Program-made: the position numbers and the translations under genes
Source of the DNA: Acidovorax soli
GTDB lineage: Bacteria; Pseudomonadota; Gammaproteobacteria; Burkholderiales; Burkholderiaceae_C
Direction: 5' to 3'
Assembly (NCBI RefSeq): GCF_900107605.1
Contig: NZ_FNQJ01000012.1
Span: 23,968 to 87,967, forward strand
Length of the DNA stretch: 64,000 nt
Shown: positions 8,990 to 18,315 of the stretch, in pieces
How the letters are laid out: each line of letters opens with the position of its first letter
Numbering within the stretch: position 1 is the first letter of the stretch
Notes under the pieces: model-generated
The model's input: only the letters and a program-made list of their open reading frames with translations
What the model was told of the DNA's origin: nothing
Databases searched by the model: none

Positions 8990-9744
8990 TCGATCCCACC
9001 CTTGCCCCAGCCCCCGCGCACCCTGCAGCCACTGCAGCCGATGCGACCGCCGGCACACCACCTGCCGGTGTGGCCTATCCCAAAACCATCAAGAGCTTTG
9101 TGCGCCGTGCGGGCCGCACCACCACGGGCCAGGCCAAGGCCTTTGAAGACCTCGGGCCGCGCTTTGTACTGCCTTACAAGGCGGCGCCGCTCGACGCCGA
9201 TGCCGCTTTTGGCCGCAGCGCCCCGCTGGTGCTCGAAATCGGCTTTGGCATGGGCGAGGCCACGGCCCATATCGCCCGCGTGCGCCCGAACGACAATTTC
9301 CTGTGCTGCGAAGTACACGAACCCGGTGTCGGCGCCCTGCTCAAGCGCATCGGCGAACAAGGCCTGACCAACATCCGCATCCTGCAGCACGATGCCGTCG
9401 AGGTGATCGACCACATGCTCGCGCCCGCGTGCCTGGACGGCATCCATATCTTCTTTCCCGATCCCTGGCACAAGAAAAAGCACAACAAGCGCCGCCTGAT
9501 CCAGGCACCGCTGGTTGCCAAGCTGGCCGCGCGCCTCAAGCCCGGCGGCTACCTGCACTGCGCCACCGACTGGCAACCCTATGCCGAGCAGATGCTGCAG
9601 GTACTGGGCGCAGAGCCGCTGCTCGCCAACACCGCCCAGGGCTTTGCACCGCAACCCGAATACCGCCCCCTGACCAAGTTCGAAAACCGCGGCCTGCGGC
9701 TGGGGCACGGCGTCTGGGACGTGGTCTTCGTACGACGCCACTGA
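8986..9744 (+). CDS. trmB: tRNA (guanine-N7-)-methyltransferase
   Basis: The 252-residue protein starts at a GTG that overlaps the gluQ stop (GTGA). It has the TrmB core: SAM motif [16 protein letters not shown], the acidic [12 protein letters not shown], and the family signature [16 protein letters not shown]. It forms m7G46 in tRNA variable loops. The N-terminal ~60 residues ([20 protein letters not shown]) are low complexity before [16 protein letters not shown], where homologues align, so the start could be further in. Pairing with gluQ gives a tRNA-modification unit. Confidence 0.93.
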   Translation: MIDPTLAPAPAHPAATAADATAGTPPAGVAYPKTIKSFVRRAGRTTTGQAKAFEDLGPRFVLPYKAAPLDADAAFGRSAPLVLEIGFGMGEATAHIARVRPNDNFLCCEVHEPGVGALLKRIGEQGLTNIRILQHDAVEVIDHMLAPACLDGIHIFFPDPWHKKKHNKRRLIQAPLVAKLAARLKPGGYLHCATDWQPYAEQMLQVLGAEPLLANTAQGFAPQPEYRPLTKFENRGLRLGHGVWDVVFVRRH

Positions 9745-9969
9745 GTGCCTGCCCCCACCCGCACCGCGAGCCCCAGCAAAACTCCCCGGCCCTGCTCTGA
9801 CGCCACCGACTCCAGGAGAACGGGCCGCGGCACCCGCGCCCCGGCCTATGGTGTCGGCAGGAATCGGGCTCTGGGACGGTGCCTCGGCAGGAATTCCTGC
9901 ACCCGATCGTGGGCGCACCTGGTTACAGGCCACCCTGCGGTGTGGGTCAACGGCCCCAGCCGCTGACGA
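9745..9969. other. Intergenic region between convergent trmB and alaS
   Basis: The 225 bases hold no convincing gene, RNA or clear terminator hairpin that I can see. The sequence is GC-rich. Confidence 0.6.
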
Positions 9970-12591
9970 TCACAGTTTCTGGGCAACCCAATCCTGCACC
10001 GAGGCCAGCGCTGCGGGCAACCTGGCCGCATCGGTGCCACCGGCCATGGCCATGTCGGGCTTGCCACCGCCCTTGCCACCCACCTGCTGGGCGACAAAGT
10101 TCACCAGCTCGCCGGCCTTGACCTTGCCCACGCTGTCGGCCGTCACGCCAGCGGCGATCTGCACCTTGTCGCCATCCACCGCGGCCAGCACGATGGCGGC
10201 GGTCTTGAGCTTGTCCTTGAGCTTGTCCATGGTGTCGCGCAAGGTCTTGGCGTCGGCACCCTGCAGGGCTGCGGCCAGCACCTTGAGGCCCTTGATATCG
10301 ACAGCCTGCGTCACCAGCTCGTCGCCCTGGCTGGAAGCGAGCTTGCCCTTCAGTGCCGCCACTTCTTTTTCGAGCGCACGCGCATGGTCGAGCGCCTGGC
10401 CGATGCGGCCATTGAGCTCGGCCACGGGCGCCTTCAAGGTGCTGGCGGCCTGGTTCACCGTGTCTTCCAGGTTCTGCAGGTAAGCCAGCGCATTCGCGCC
10501 CGTCACGGCCTCGATGCGGCGCACGCCGGCGGCCACGCCGCCCTCGCCCACCACCTTGAACAGGCCGATGTCGCCCGTGCGCTGCACATGGGTTCCGCCG
10601 CACAGTTCGCGGCTGGTGCCGATGTCGAGCACGCGCACGGTCTCGCCGTACTTCTCGCCAAACAACATCATGGCGCCGGTCTTCTGGGCCGACTCGATGT
10701 CCATCACACGGGCCTGCGTGGGCTGGTTGGCCAGGATTTCCTCGTTCACGCGGCGCTCGATCTCGCGGATCTCGGCATCGGTCACCGCGGCGTTGTGGGC
10801 AAAGTCGAAACGGGTGCGGTCGGCATTGACCAGGCTGCCCTTTTGCTGCACATGGCTGCCCAGCACTTCACGCAGGGCCTTGTGCATGATGTGCGTGACC
10901 GAGTGATTGCGCATGGTGGCCGCGCGCACGGCGGTATTGACCTGCGCCTGCACCGTGTCGCCCACGTTCAGCGTGCCCTCTTCGAGCGTGCCGTGGTGGC
11001 CGAACACGTCGGCCTTGATCTTGAGCGTATCGCCCACCGCAAAGCGGGCCGAGCCGCTGGTGATGACGCCTTCGTCGCCCACCTGGCCGCCACTTTCGGC
11101 GTAGAACGGCGTGGTATCGAGCACCACCACACCGTTTTGACCGGCCTTCAGGACAGCAGCGCTGGTGCCATCGACGTAGATAGCTATGATTTTTGCAGTC
11201 TCTGCCAGATGATCGTAGCCCGTGAACTGGTTGGCGGCACCCGCGTATTCCAGCGCCTTGTCCATCTTGAACTTGCCAGCGGCACGGGCCTGGGCCTTCT
11301 GCTTTTCCATGGCCGTCTTGAAGCCGGTCTCGTCCACTTCCACATCGCGCTCGCGGCACACGTCGTTGGTCAGGTCGAGCGGGAAACCGTAGGTGTCGTG
11401 CAGCTTGAAGGCCACGTCGCCGGGCAGCACCTTGGCACCGCCGTCCAGCGCTGCATCGAGGATTTCCATGCCATTGGCCAGCGTTTCAAAAAAGCGCTCT
11501 TCCTCGGCCTTGAGCACGTCGGTGATGCGCTGCTCCTGCGCACGCAGCTTAGGGTAGGCATCGCCCATCACGCGCACCAGATCGGCCACCAGCTTGTGGA
11601 AGAACGGCGTCTTCTGGCCCAGCTTGTAGCCGTGGCGGATGGCGCGGCGCACGATGCGGCGCTGCACGTAGCCACGGCCTTCGTTGCTGGGGATCACGCC
11701 GTCGCTCACCAGGAAGGCGGTCGCGCGGATGTGGTCGGCGATCACGCGCAGACTCTTGTTGTTGAGGTCGGTCACGCCGGTTTCGCGCGCCGCGGCCTTG
11801 ATGAGCGCCTCGAACAAGTCGATCTCGTAGTTGCTGTGCACGTGCTGCAGGATGGCAGCCAGGCGCTCCAGGCCCATGCCGGTGTCCACGCAGGGGGCGG
11901 GCAGCGGCGTGACGGCGCCGGTCTCGTCCATGTTGAACTGCATGAACACGTTGTTCCAGATCTCGATGAAGCGGTCGCCATCTTCATCGGGACTGCCCGG
12001 AGGGCCGCCGGGGATGTGGTCGCCGTGGTCGTAGAAGATTTCGCTGCACGGGCCGCAGGGGCCGGTGTCGGCCATCATCCAGAAGTTGTCGCTCTTGTAG
12101 CGGCCGCCCTTGTTGTCGCCGATGCGGATCACACGCTCCGGCGGCAAGCCGATCTCCTTGGTCCAGATGTCATAGGCCTCGTCGTCCTCCTGGTACACCG
12201 TGGCCAGCAGGCGGTCGGCGGGCAGCTTGTAGACCTCGGTCAGCAGCTCCCAGGCCCACTTGAGCGACTCGCGCTTGAAATAGTCGCCAAACGACCAGTT
12301 GCCCAGCATCTCGAAAAACGTGTGGTGGCGCGCGGTGTAGCCCACGTTTTCCAGGTCGTTGTGCTTGCCGCCCGCACGCAGGCAGGCCTGCACGGACACC
12401 GCCCGGTTGTAGGGGCGCTTGTCGGTGCCCAGAAACACGTCCTTGAACTGCACCATGCCCGAGTTGGTGAACATCAGCGTGGGATCGTTACCAGGCACCA
12501 GCGGGCTCGATGCCACGACGGTGTGGCCCTTGGAGGCAAAAAAGTCCAGAAAGGTCTTGCGGATGTCGGCAACGGTGAAAGTGGGAGTCAT
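9970..12591 (-). CDS. alaS: Alanyl-tRNA synthetase
   Basis: The 873-residue product covers the full class II AlaRS: aminoacylation domain with the early signature [10 protein letters not shown] and NPTL-like [13 protein letters not shown], motif 2 region [18 protein letters not shown], motif 3 GMGLERLAA, then the editing domain with [16 protein letters not shown] and [17 protein letters not shown] (zinc ligands), and the C-Ala domain ending [12 protein letters not shown]. It charges tRNA(Ala) and clears mischarged Ser/Gly. Start chosen at [12 protein letters not shown], where homologues begin. The segment at 11175-11200 (AKIIAIYVD) resembles one half of the dispersed repeat, but protein length is normal there. 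Confidence 0.97.
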   Translation of the reverse strand: MTPTFTVADIRKTFLDFFASKGHTVVASSPLVPGNDPTLMFTNSGMVQFKDVFLGTDKRPYNRAVSVQACLRAGGKHNDLENVGYTARHHTFFEMLGNWSFGDYFKRESLKWAWELLTEVYKLPADRLLATVYQEDDEAYDIWTKEIGLPPERVIRIGDNKGGRYKSDNFWMMADTGPCGPCSEIFYDHGDHIPGGPPGSPDEDGDRFIEIWNNVFMQFNMDETGAVTPLPAPCVDTGMGLERLAAILQHVHSNYEIDLFEALIKAAARETGVTDLNNKSLRVIADHIRATAFLVSDGVIPSNEGRGYVQRRIVRRAIRHGYKLGQKTPFFHKLVADLVRVMGDAYPKLRAQEQRITDVLKAEEERFFETLANGMEILDAALDGGAKVLPGDVAFKLHDTYGFPLDLTNDVCRERDVEVDETGFKTAMEKQKAQARAAGKFKMDKALEYAGAANQFTGYDHLAETAKIIAIYVDGTSAAVLKAGQNGVVVLDTTPFYAESGGQVGDEGVITSGSARFAVGDTLKIKADVFGHHGTLEEGTLNVGDTVQAQVNTAVRAATMRNHSVTHIMHKALREVLGSHVQQKGSLVNADRTRFDFAHNAAVTDAEIREIERRVNEEILANQPTQARVMDIESAQKTGAMMLFGEKYGETVRVLDIGTSRELCGGTHVQRTGDIGLFKVVGEGGVAAGVRRIEAVTGANALAYLQNLEDTVNQAASTLKAPVAELNGRIGQALDHARALEKEVAALKGKLASSQGDELVTQAVDIKGLKVLAAALQGADAKTLRDTMDKLKDKLKTAAIVLAAVDGDKVQIAAGVTADSVGKVKAGELVNFVAQQVGGKGGGKPDMAMAGGTDAARLPAALASVQDWVAQKL

Positions 12592-12716
12592 GGGCTTTTT
12601 CTTCACGAACAGAGATGCTGCGGCAGGCCTGCCCGCAGGCGAACAGGGGATTTTAGGGGGTTTCACGCACGCCCATCCCCACCCCTTCTGCCCAGCCCCC
12701 ACCCTGAAACACGGCG

Positions 12717-13004
12717 TCAACCCTGCCGGGAGGTCATTTCGAGTTTCACGATGCGGCCGTCCACGGGATGGTGGACGATCTCGACGCGGTTGCCGTCCTT
12801 GTCCCAGCCATGCATCTTGTAGCAGTTGGCTTTGGTGGTGGCGAAACGCTCGATCGAGTAGCCGGCATCCACCAGCTTTTGCAGCATTTGCGCCTGCGTC
12901 AGCCGGGTGTCCTTCTGGGTCGCGGTGCACGATGGCGAATCGGCAAAGGCGGATGTACCAAGCAGCAGTGCAGCGGCTGCGGCGCAAAGGGTACGAGTCT
13001 TCAT
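12717..13004 (-). CDS. Secreted PepSY-domain protein
   Basis: The 95-residue product starts [21 protein letters not shown], a classic signal peptide likely cut after Ala21. The mature part fits a single PepSY domain ([22 protein letters not shown], then [21 protein letters not shown]) and has two cysteines that could pair in the periplasm. PepSY proteins are small periplasmic or membrane-associated modules, some of which inhibit peptidases; function here is unknown. It is divergent from the neighbouring aldehyde dehydrogenase gene. Confidence 0.85.
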   Translation of the reverse strand: MKTRTLCAAAAALLLGTSAFADSPSCTATQKDTRLTQAQMLQKLVDAGYSIERFATTKANCYKMHGWDKDGNRVEIVHHPVDGRIVKLEMTSRQG

Positions 13005-13156
13005 GATGATCTCCTGTTGGCATGCCGGATTGGCATGGAGGCCATTGTGAAAACGCCCCCTGAAGATCGCCTGAACACACCGCGCCCTGACCCTGCGCTG
13101 CGCCCGCTTTTGCCGGGTGCTACGCTCTGTCCTTTACCCACCCACACGAGACAGCC

Positions 13157-14647
13157 ATGGACACCAAAGCCTCTCCCCTCGCCCAGCTCAACGACCCCAG
13201 CCTGCTCAAAACCGACGCGCTCATCAACGGCCAGTGGGTGGCGGGCGCCAGCCGCTTTGCCGTGCACGACCCGGCCACGGGCCTCCAGCTTGCCGACGTG
13301 GCCAACCTCGGCCCGCAGGATGCCGAAGCGGCCATTGCCGCCGCCAACGCCGCCTGGCCTGCCTGGCGTGCCAAGACGGCCAAGGAGCGCAGCATCATCC
13401 TGCGCAAGTGGTACGACCTGCTCATGGCCCACCAGGATGACCTGGGCCGCATCATGACCGCCGAGCAGGGCAAGCCGTTCCCCGAAGCCAAGGGCGAAGT
13501 GGCCTATGGCGCCAGCTTTGTGGAGTGGTTTGCCGAAGAGGCCAAGCGCGTCAACGGCGAGACCCTGCCCCAGTTCGACAACAACCGGCGCCTCTTGGTC
13601 CTGAAGCAGCCCATCGGCGTGTGCGCCGCCATCACGCCCTGGAACTTCCCCCTGGCCATGATCACGCGCAAGGTGGCCCCGGCCCTGGCCGCGGGCTGCC
13701 CGGTGGTCATCAAGCCGGCAGAGCTGACGCCGCTCACGGCCCTGGCCGCCGCCGAGCTGGCGGTGCGCGCAGGCATTCCGGCGGGCGTGCTCAACATCCT
13801 CTCGGCCGATGCCGCCAACTCGATTGCCATCGGCAAGGTGCTGTGCGCCAGCGACGTGGTGCGCCACATCAGCTTCACCGGCAGCACCGAGGTGGGCCGC
13901 ATCCTGATGGCGCAGTCGGCCCCCACGGTCAAGAAGATGAGCCTGGAGCTGGGCGGCAACGCGCCCTTCATCGTGTTTGACGATGCCGATATCGACAGCG
14001 CCGTCGAAGGGGCGTTTGCCAGCAAATACCGCAACGCGGGCCAGACCTGCGTGTGCTCCAACCGCTTCTATGTGCAGGAAGGCGTGTACGACGCCTTCGT
14101 GGCCAAGTTCGCTGCCAGGGTGAAGACGGCCAAGGTGGGCAACGGCTTCGAGGATGGCGTGAACCAGGGCCCGCTGATCGAGGAAGCAGCCCTCGTGAAG
14201 GTACAGCGCCATGTGGACGACGCCATTGCCAAGGGTGGCCAGGTGGTCGCCGGGGGCCAGCGCCTGAAAAACCTGGGAAGTGGCCAGTTCTTCGAGCCCA
14301 CGGTGGTGTCCAATGCCTCGGCCGACATGCTGTGCGCACGCGAGGAAACCTTCGGCCCCTTCGCCCCGGTGTTCAAGTTCAAGACCGAGCAGGAAGCCAT
14401 AGCCGCGGCCAACGCCACCGAGTTTGGGCTGGCCAGCTATTTTTACAGCCGCGACGTGGGCCGCATCTTCCGCGTGAGCGAGGCGCTCGAATACGGCATG
14501 GTCGGCATCAACGTGGGCATCCTGGCCACCGAGCATGTACCGTTTGGCGGCGTCAAGCAGTCCGGCCTGGGCCGCGAGGGATCGCACCATGGCATGGATG
14601 ACTATGTGGAGATCAAGTACCTGTGCATGGGCGATATCCAGAAATAG
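13157..14647 (+). CDS. gabD: NAD(P)-dependent succinate-semialdehyde dehydrogenase
   Basis: The 496-residue aldehyde dehydrogenase has all key residues: the oxyanion Asn in TPWNFPLAMI, the general base Glu in LELGGNAPFIV, and the catalytic Cys298 in NAGQTCVCSNRF. The paired Cys in CVC and the tail GGVKQSGLGREGSHHG are typical of the GabD/SSADH group. It oxidises succinate semialdehyde to succinate, the last step of 4-aminobutyrate breakdown; glutarate semialdehyde is a possible substrate. No aminotransferase lies beside it in this window. Confidence 0.88.
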   Translation: MDTKASPLAQLNDPSLLKTDALINGQWVAGASRFAVHDPATGLQLADVANLGPQDAEAAIAAANAAWPAWRAKTAKERSIILRKWYDLLMAHQDDLGRIMTAEQGKPFPEAKGEVAYGASFVEWFAEEAKRVNGETLPQFDNNRRLLVLKQPIGVCAAITPWNFPLAMITRKVAPALAAGCPVVIKPAELTPLTALAAAELAVRAGIPAGVLNILSADAANSIAIGKVLCASDVVRHISFTGSTEVGRILMAQSAPTVKKMSLELGGNAPFIVFDDADIDSAVEGAFASKYRNAGQTCVCSNRFYVQEGVYDAFVAKFAARVKTAKVGNGFEDGVNQGPLIEEAALVKVQRHVDDAIAKGGQVVAGGQRLKNLGSGQFFEPTVVSNASADMLCAREETFGPFAPVFKFKTEQEAIAAANATEFGLASYFYSRDVGRIFRVSEALEYGMVGINVGILATEHVPFGGVKQSGLGREGSHHGMDDYVEIKYLCMGDIQK

Positions 14648-14681
14648 GCGAATTGCCTGGATAGCTCTGTTTTTTTATAGC

Positions 14682-14710
14682 TTGCAGCGCTTATTGCGTA
14701 AGCGCTGCAT
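14682..14710. repeat. AGCGCTT palindromic repeat, intergenic copy 2
   Basis: A perfect 11-bp inverted repeat TGCAGCGCTTA-ttgcg-TAAGCGCTGCA lies just after gabD, preceded by ATAGCTCTG and a T-run and followed by CCAAAAATTT. It belongs to the same family as the copies at 2511, 21076, 39013 and 49757. Confidence 0.75.
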
Positions 14711-14724
14711 GCCAAAAATTTCCA

Positions 14725-14767
14725 AAACCGGCAGCTTCCCCTGGGCCAGGGATCTGCCGGTTTCCTC
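14725..14767 (+). terminator. Terminator after gabD
   Basis: A perfect 10-bp stem AAACCGGCAG (14725-14734) and CTGCCGGTTT (14754-14763) is followed by CCTC. The T-tract is short, so strength is uncertain. It separates gabD from the tRNA gene. Confidence 0.55.
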
Positions 14768-14825
14768 ATCCCGGCGGCCGCGCAAGAAAATCAGCCCCGG
14801 GGAGCTGCCTATAATTCGCTGCTTC

Positions 14826-14899
14826 GCGGGTGTAGTTCAATGGTAGAACGGCAGCTTCCCAAGCTTCATACGAGGGTTCGATTCCCTTCACCCGCTCCA
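14826..14899 (+). tRNA. tRNA-Gly (anticodon CCC)
   Basis: A 74-nt cloverleaf includes an encoded CCA end: acceptor GCGGGTG pairing with CACCCGC, D-arm GTTC-AATGGTA-GAAC, anticodon loop TTCCCAA (anticodon CCC) and T-arm AGGGTTCGATTCCCT. It resembles E. coli glyU. The anticodon stem as read is GCAGC against GCTTC, leaving a C-U mismatch at the second pair. Confidence 0.95.
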
Positions 14900-15007
14900 G
14901 TTTTCATGGCTTCCAGCACTCTCCCGGCAAGGGCTGCCAGCACATTTCGCTGAAAACTGCCCCCCTTCTCGTTTCCCGCAATTTCCCGCCGATGAGGCCG
15001 CTGTCGC

Positions 15008-15922
15008 TCAAGCCACGGGCAGCACCAGGCGCTGCTGGCTTTCGAACGCCCGCGGTTCTCCGGTGAGCGGATCGACAAACTCCAGCGAGCGCGCCAACAG
15101 CTGCAGCGGGCGCGAGTAGTCACCCTCGGGCGGATCGTTGACGACCGGGTAGAACGGGTCGTTGCGCAGCGGCAGGCCCAGGGCGGCCATGTGCACGCGC
15201 AGCTGATGGCGCTTGCCCGTGATGGGCGACAGGCGGTAGCGCGCCCAGCTACCCGCCACCTCCAGCAGCTGCATGTGGGTGTGGCTGTTGGGCTCGCCGG
15301 GCGCTTCCTGCATGCGAAAGAACTGAGGGCTTTCCTCCAGCCGGCTGGCGTGCTCGCGCGGGAAGACCAGGTCCGCCCGCCAGGGGGCAATCGCGTCGTA
15401 GTGCTTGGTGATCTGGCGGTCGCGAAACAGCGCCTGGTAGGCGCCGCGTGTGCGCTGCTGCACCGAGAGCAGCACCAGCCCGGCGGTGTCGCGGTCGATG
15501 CGGTGCAGCGGTGACAGCTGTGGCAGCCCGAGCTGGCGCTTGAGCCGCACCAGCAGCGTGGCGTGCAGATAGCGGCCCGAGGGCGTCACGGGCATGAAGT
15601 GCGGCTTGTCGGCCACCACCAGGTGCTCGTCCTGGTACAGCACCGTCTCGCTGAACGGCAGCACCGGCTCCGCGGGCAGGCTGCGGTAGTAATACAGGCG
15701 CAGGCCGCCTTCGAATGGCCGTTCTGGCGCCACCGCCTGCCCGCGCTCATCCACCACCTCGCCCGCCAGCATGCGCTGGCACCACGCATCGCGCGCCACC
15801 ACCGGCAAGCGCTGGGCCAAAAAATCCAGCATGCTGCCCTGACCGCGCGAGGGCAGCACCACGCAACTGGGACTCACGCCGTCGCGCACGGGCAGTACAT
15901 GGGGGTGGTGGGGGTTGTGCAT
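15008..15922 (-). CDS. RluA-family pseudouridine synthase
   Basis: The 304-residue protein carries the RluA signature LSPLHRIDRDTAGLVLLS with the catalytic Asp at about residue 143, and the C-terminal motif ITGKRHQLRVHMAALGLPL. Enzymes of this group isomerise uridine to pseudouridine in rRNA or tRNA. A short N-terminal region (MLDFLAQRLPVVARDAW) may be a reduced S4-like segment. The RNA target cannot be assigned; RluA, RluC and TruC relatives are all possible. Confidence 0.88.
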   Translation of the reverse strand: MHNPHHPHVLPVRDGVSPSCVVLPSRGQGSMLDFLAQRLPVVARDAWCQRMLAGEVVDERGQAVAPERPFEGGLRLYYYRSLPAEPVLPFSETVLYQDEHLVVADKPHFMPVTPSGRYLHATLLVRLKRQLGLPQLSPLHRIDRDTAGLVLLSVQQRTRGAYQALFRDRQITKHYDAIAPWRADLVFPREHASRLEESPQFFRMQEAPGEPNSHTHMQLLEVAGSWARYRLSPITGKRHQLRVHMAALGLPLRNDPFYPVVNDPPEGDYSRPLQLLARSLEFVDPLTGEPRAFESQQRLVLPVA

Positions 15923-16024
15923 GGCGTGCGGATTTTAGGAGGCTGTAGGACAACTGCGCCAATGGGCCCTTTGGCGCGCAAGATCGGCCAAAAACCGCGC
16001 GCTGCGGGCTAGCATGACGATTCC

Positions 16025-18169
16025 ATGACAGAACTCCCGACGGATTCCCGCACCGCACAGTCCTTGTCAGCGCCCCCGCCACCGCATCGGCGCAGGCTGC
16101 GCACGGCAGTGGGCATGGCCGGTGCGTTGGTGGGCTTGCTGCTGATCGGCGCCATCGTGCTCGGCCAGTTGAACTGGAACCATGCCAAACCCTGGCTCAA
16201 CCAGACGATCAGCGACGCCACGGGCCGGCACTTTGCCGTGGAAGGCGATCTCACCGCCTCCTGGCAATGGCCGCAGCCACTCGATACGGGCTGGCGCCGC
16301 TGGGTGCCAGGCATCACGCTGCAAGGCACGCAGCTGGTCATGCAAGACCCGCCCGGTTTTGCCCGCCCCGGCAAGGCCGCCGCCCCCCGGCCGATGGCCA
16401 GCGCCGAGATGGCACGGGCATCGCTGCGCCTTTGGCCCCTGCTGGCGCGCGAAGTGGCCATCGACACCCTTGAACTCACCGGGCCCGACATCGCCCTGGC
16501 CCGCCTCGGCGATGGCCGCAACAACTGGACCCTGGAGCGCCAGCGCGCACCCGACGACCTCACGCCGCGCTGGACGGTCCACATCGATCAGCTGGTGGTG
16601 CGCCAGGGGCAGCTGGCCTACACGGATGCCGGCAGGGGCCTGGACCTGCAAGCGCACATCGACACCATCGACGAAGCCGCACCGCCCCCCGAGGCCGGCG
16701 GCCCGGCAATGCCCGCCTCGGCCACCGCCCGCGCAGCCACCGCCCCGATCTACGGCGTGCGCTTTGACCTGAAAGGCACCCTGGGCAAGGCCCGCATCGC
16801 GGGCCAGGGCAAGGCAGGCCCCGTGCTCACGCTGCGCGACAAGGAGGTGAACTACCCGCTGCAATTCACCGCCAGGGCAGGCAGCGTGGAGACCGCCGTG
16901 CAAGGCATTCTGGCCAACCCCGGTGCGCTGTCGGGCATGGATCTGCAGGTGATGCTCAAGGGCGCCAGCATGGCCGACCTGTATGCGCTGACCGGCCTGG
17001 TGCTGCCGAACACGCCCGCATTTCAGACCCGGGGCCGGCTGCAGGGCAGCCTGCAACCAGGCCAGGCGGTATGGGACTACCGCGACTTCACCGGCACCTT
17101 GGGCCAGAGCGATCTGCATGGCAACCTGCGCTTTGTCTCGGGTACCCCGCGCGGCAAGCTGTCGGGCAGCGTCACCTCCCGGCAATTGCGCCTGGCGGAT
17201 CTGGGACCGGTGCTCGGCACAGCCGCCACGCCTTCTTCCAAGGCGGGCCGCAGCGGCAAGGTGCTGCCCGATGCCGCGTTTGCCACCGACCGCTGGAGCG
17301 CCATGGACTTGGACCTGAAATTCTCGGGCCAGCGCGTGATCCGGCCTGACAGCCTGCCGCTCGAAGACCTCAGCGTGCATGCCCTGCTCAGCGATGCGGT
17401 GCTGCGCCTGGATCCCCTGCGTTTCGGCGTGGCCAGGGGCCAGATCAAATCCAGGGTGGTACTGGACAGCCGCAGCAAACCGCTGACCGCGCGCATGGAC
17501 ACGCGGGTGCAGAACCTGCGGCTGGCCGCGCTCTTTCCCGAGGTCGAGCTCACCAGAAAAAGCCTGGGCCAGCTCGATGGCGCCCTGGCGCTCAACGGTC
17601 AGGGCAACTCGGTGGCGCAATGGCTGGGCACCAGCAGCGGCGAGGCGCGCCTGTATGTGCGCGACGGCACCCTGAGCCGCGAACTGCTGAACCGCGCAGC
17701 GCTCAACGTGGGCAGCATTGTGGTGGGCAAACTGTTTGGCCAAGACAAGGAGGTGCAGCTGCGCTGCGCCGTGGCCGACCTGGCCGTGCGCGAAGGCGTG
17801 GCCACCGTGCGCACCGGCAAGCTCAGCACCAGCGAGGCCATCGTGGACGCCAGCGGCACCATCAACATGGCGCAGGAGCGCCTGAACCTGCACATCCAGC
17901 CCGAATCGCTGCAGTGGAAGTTCTTCTCGCTGCGCACCCCGCTCTATGTGCGCGGCAGCTTTGCCCAACCCGACGTGGGCGTGCAACCCGGCCCCCTGCT
18001 GCTGCGCGCAGGCGCCGCGCTTGCCGCCGTGGTGGCGGCCCCTGCGGCCCTGGCGCTGCTGCCCGTGACCGTGCCGGGCGCCGACGACGATGCGCAGTGC
18101 ACGCCTTTGCTGGCGCAGGCCAGGCAGCCGGTGAAGGCGGGCCGGGCGGGCAGGCCGGCGGCGCGCTGA
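16025..18169 (+). CDS. AsmA-family protein
   Basis: The 714-residue protein has one N-terminal membrane anchor (GMAGALVGLLLIGAIVLGQL, about residues 33-52) followed by a long periplasmic region with AsmA features: LELTGPDIALARLGDGRNNW near residue 150 and a C-terminal AsmA domain (GEARLYVRDGTLSRELLNRAALNVG, LDASGTINMAQERLNL-like). AsmA relatives are envelope proteins now linked to lipid transport to the outer membrane. The extreme C-terminus has a hydrophobic Ala/Val stretch. No operon partner is evident. Confidence 0.85.
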   Translation: MTELPTDSRTAQSLSAPPPPHRRRLRTAVGMAGALVGLLLIGAIVLGQLNWNHAKPWLNQTISDATGRHFAVEGDLTASWQWPQPLDTGWRRWVPGITLQGTQLVMQDPPGFARPGKAAAPRPMASAEMARASLRLWPLLAREVAIDTLELTGPDIALARLGDGRNNWTLERQRAPDDLTPRWTVHIDQLVVRQGQLAYTDAGRGLDLQAHIDTIDEAAPPPEAGGPAMPASATARAATAPIYGVRFDLKGTLGKARIAGQGKAGPVLTLRDKEVNYPLQFTARAGSVETAVQGILANPGALSGMDLQVMLKGASMADLYALTGLVLPNTPAFQTRGRLQGSLQPGQAVWDYRDFTGTLGQSDLHGNLRFVSGTPRGKLSGSVTSRQLRLADLGPVLGTAATPSSKAGRSGKVLPDAAFATDRWSAMDLDLKFSGQRVIRPDSLPLEDLSVHALLSDAVLRLDPLRFGVARGQIKSRVVLDSRSKPLTARMDTRVQNLRLAALFPEVELTRKSLGQLDGALALNGQGNSVAQWLGTSSGEARLYVRDGTLSRELLNRAALNVGSIVVGKLFGQDKEVQLRCAVADLAVREGVATVRTGKLSTSEAIVDASGTINMAQERLNLHIQPESLQWKFFSLRTPLYVRGSFAQPDVGVQPGPLLLRAGAALAAVVAAPAALALLPVTVPGADDDAQCTPLLAQARQPVKAGRAGRPAAR

Positions 18170-18315
18170 AAAGTGGCTGCGCTGCGGTGGTGCGGCAGTA
18201 TTTGTGCGATCCGATCCCTCTTGTTTGGATCGTTCGAAGCGTTTTCTGCGGGAGCGCTCCATACCATTTCAACGCCATTTCCGTAAACGGAACGGCGCAC
18301 CGCCGGTGGTCGGGT

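Noticed and set aside
10384..12822. Long plus-strand ORF opposite alaS
   Set aside because: It is antisense to a full-length alaS and has biased composition without motifs.
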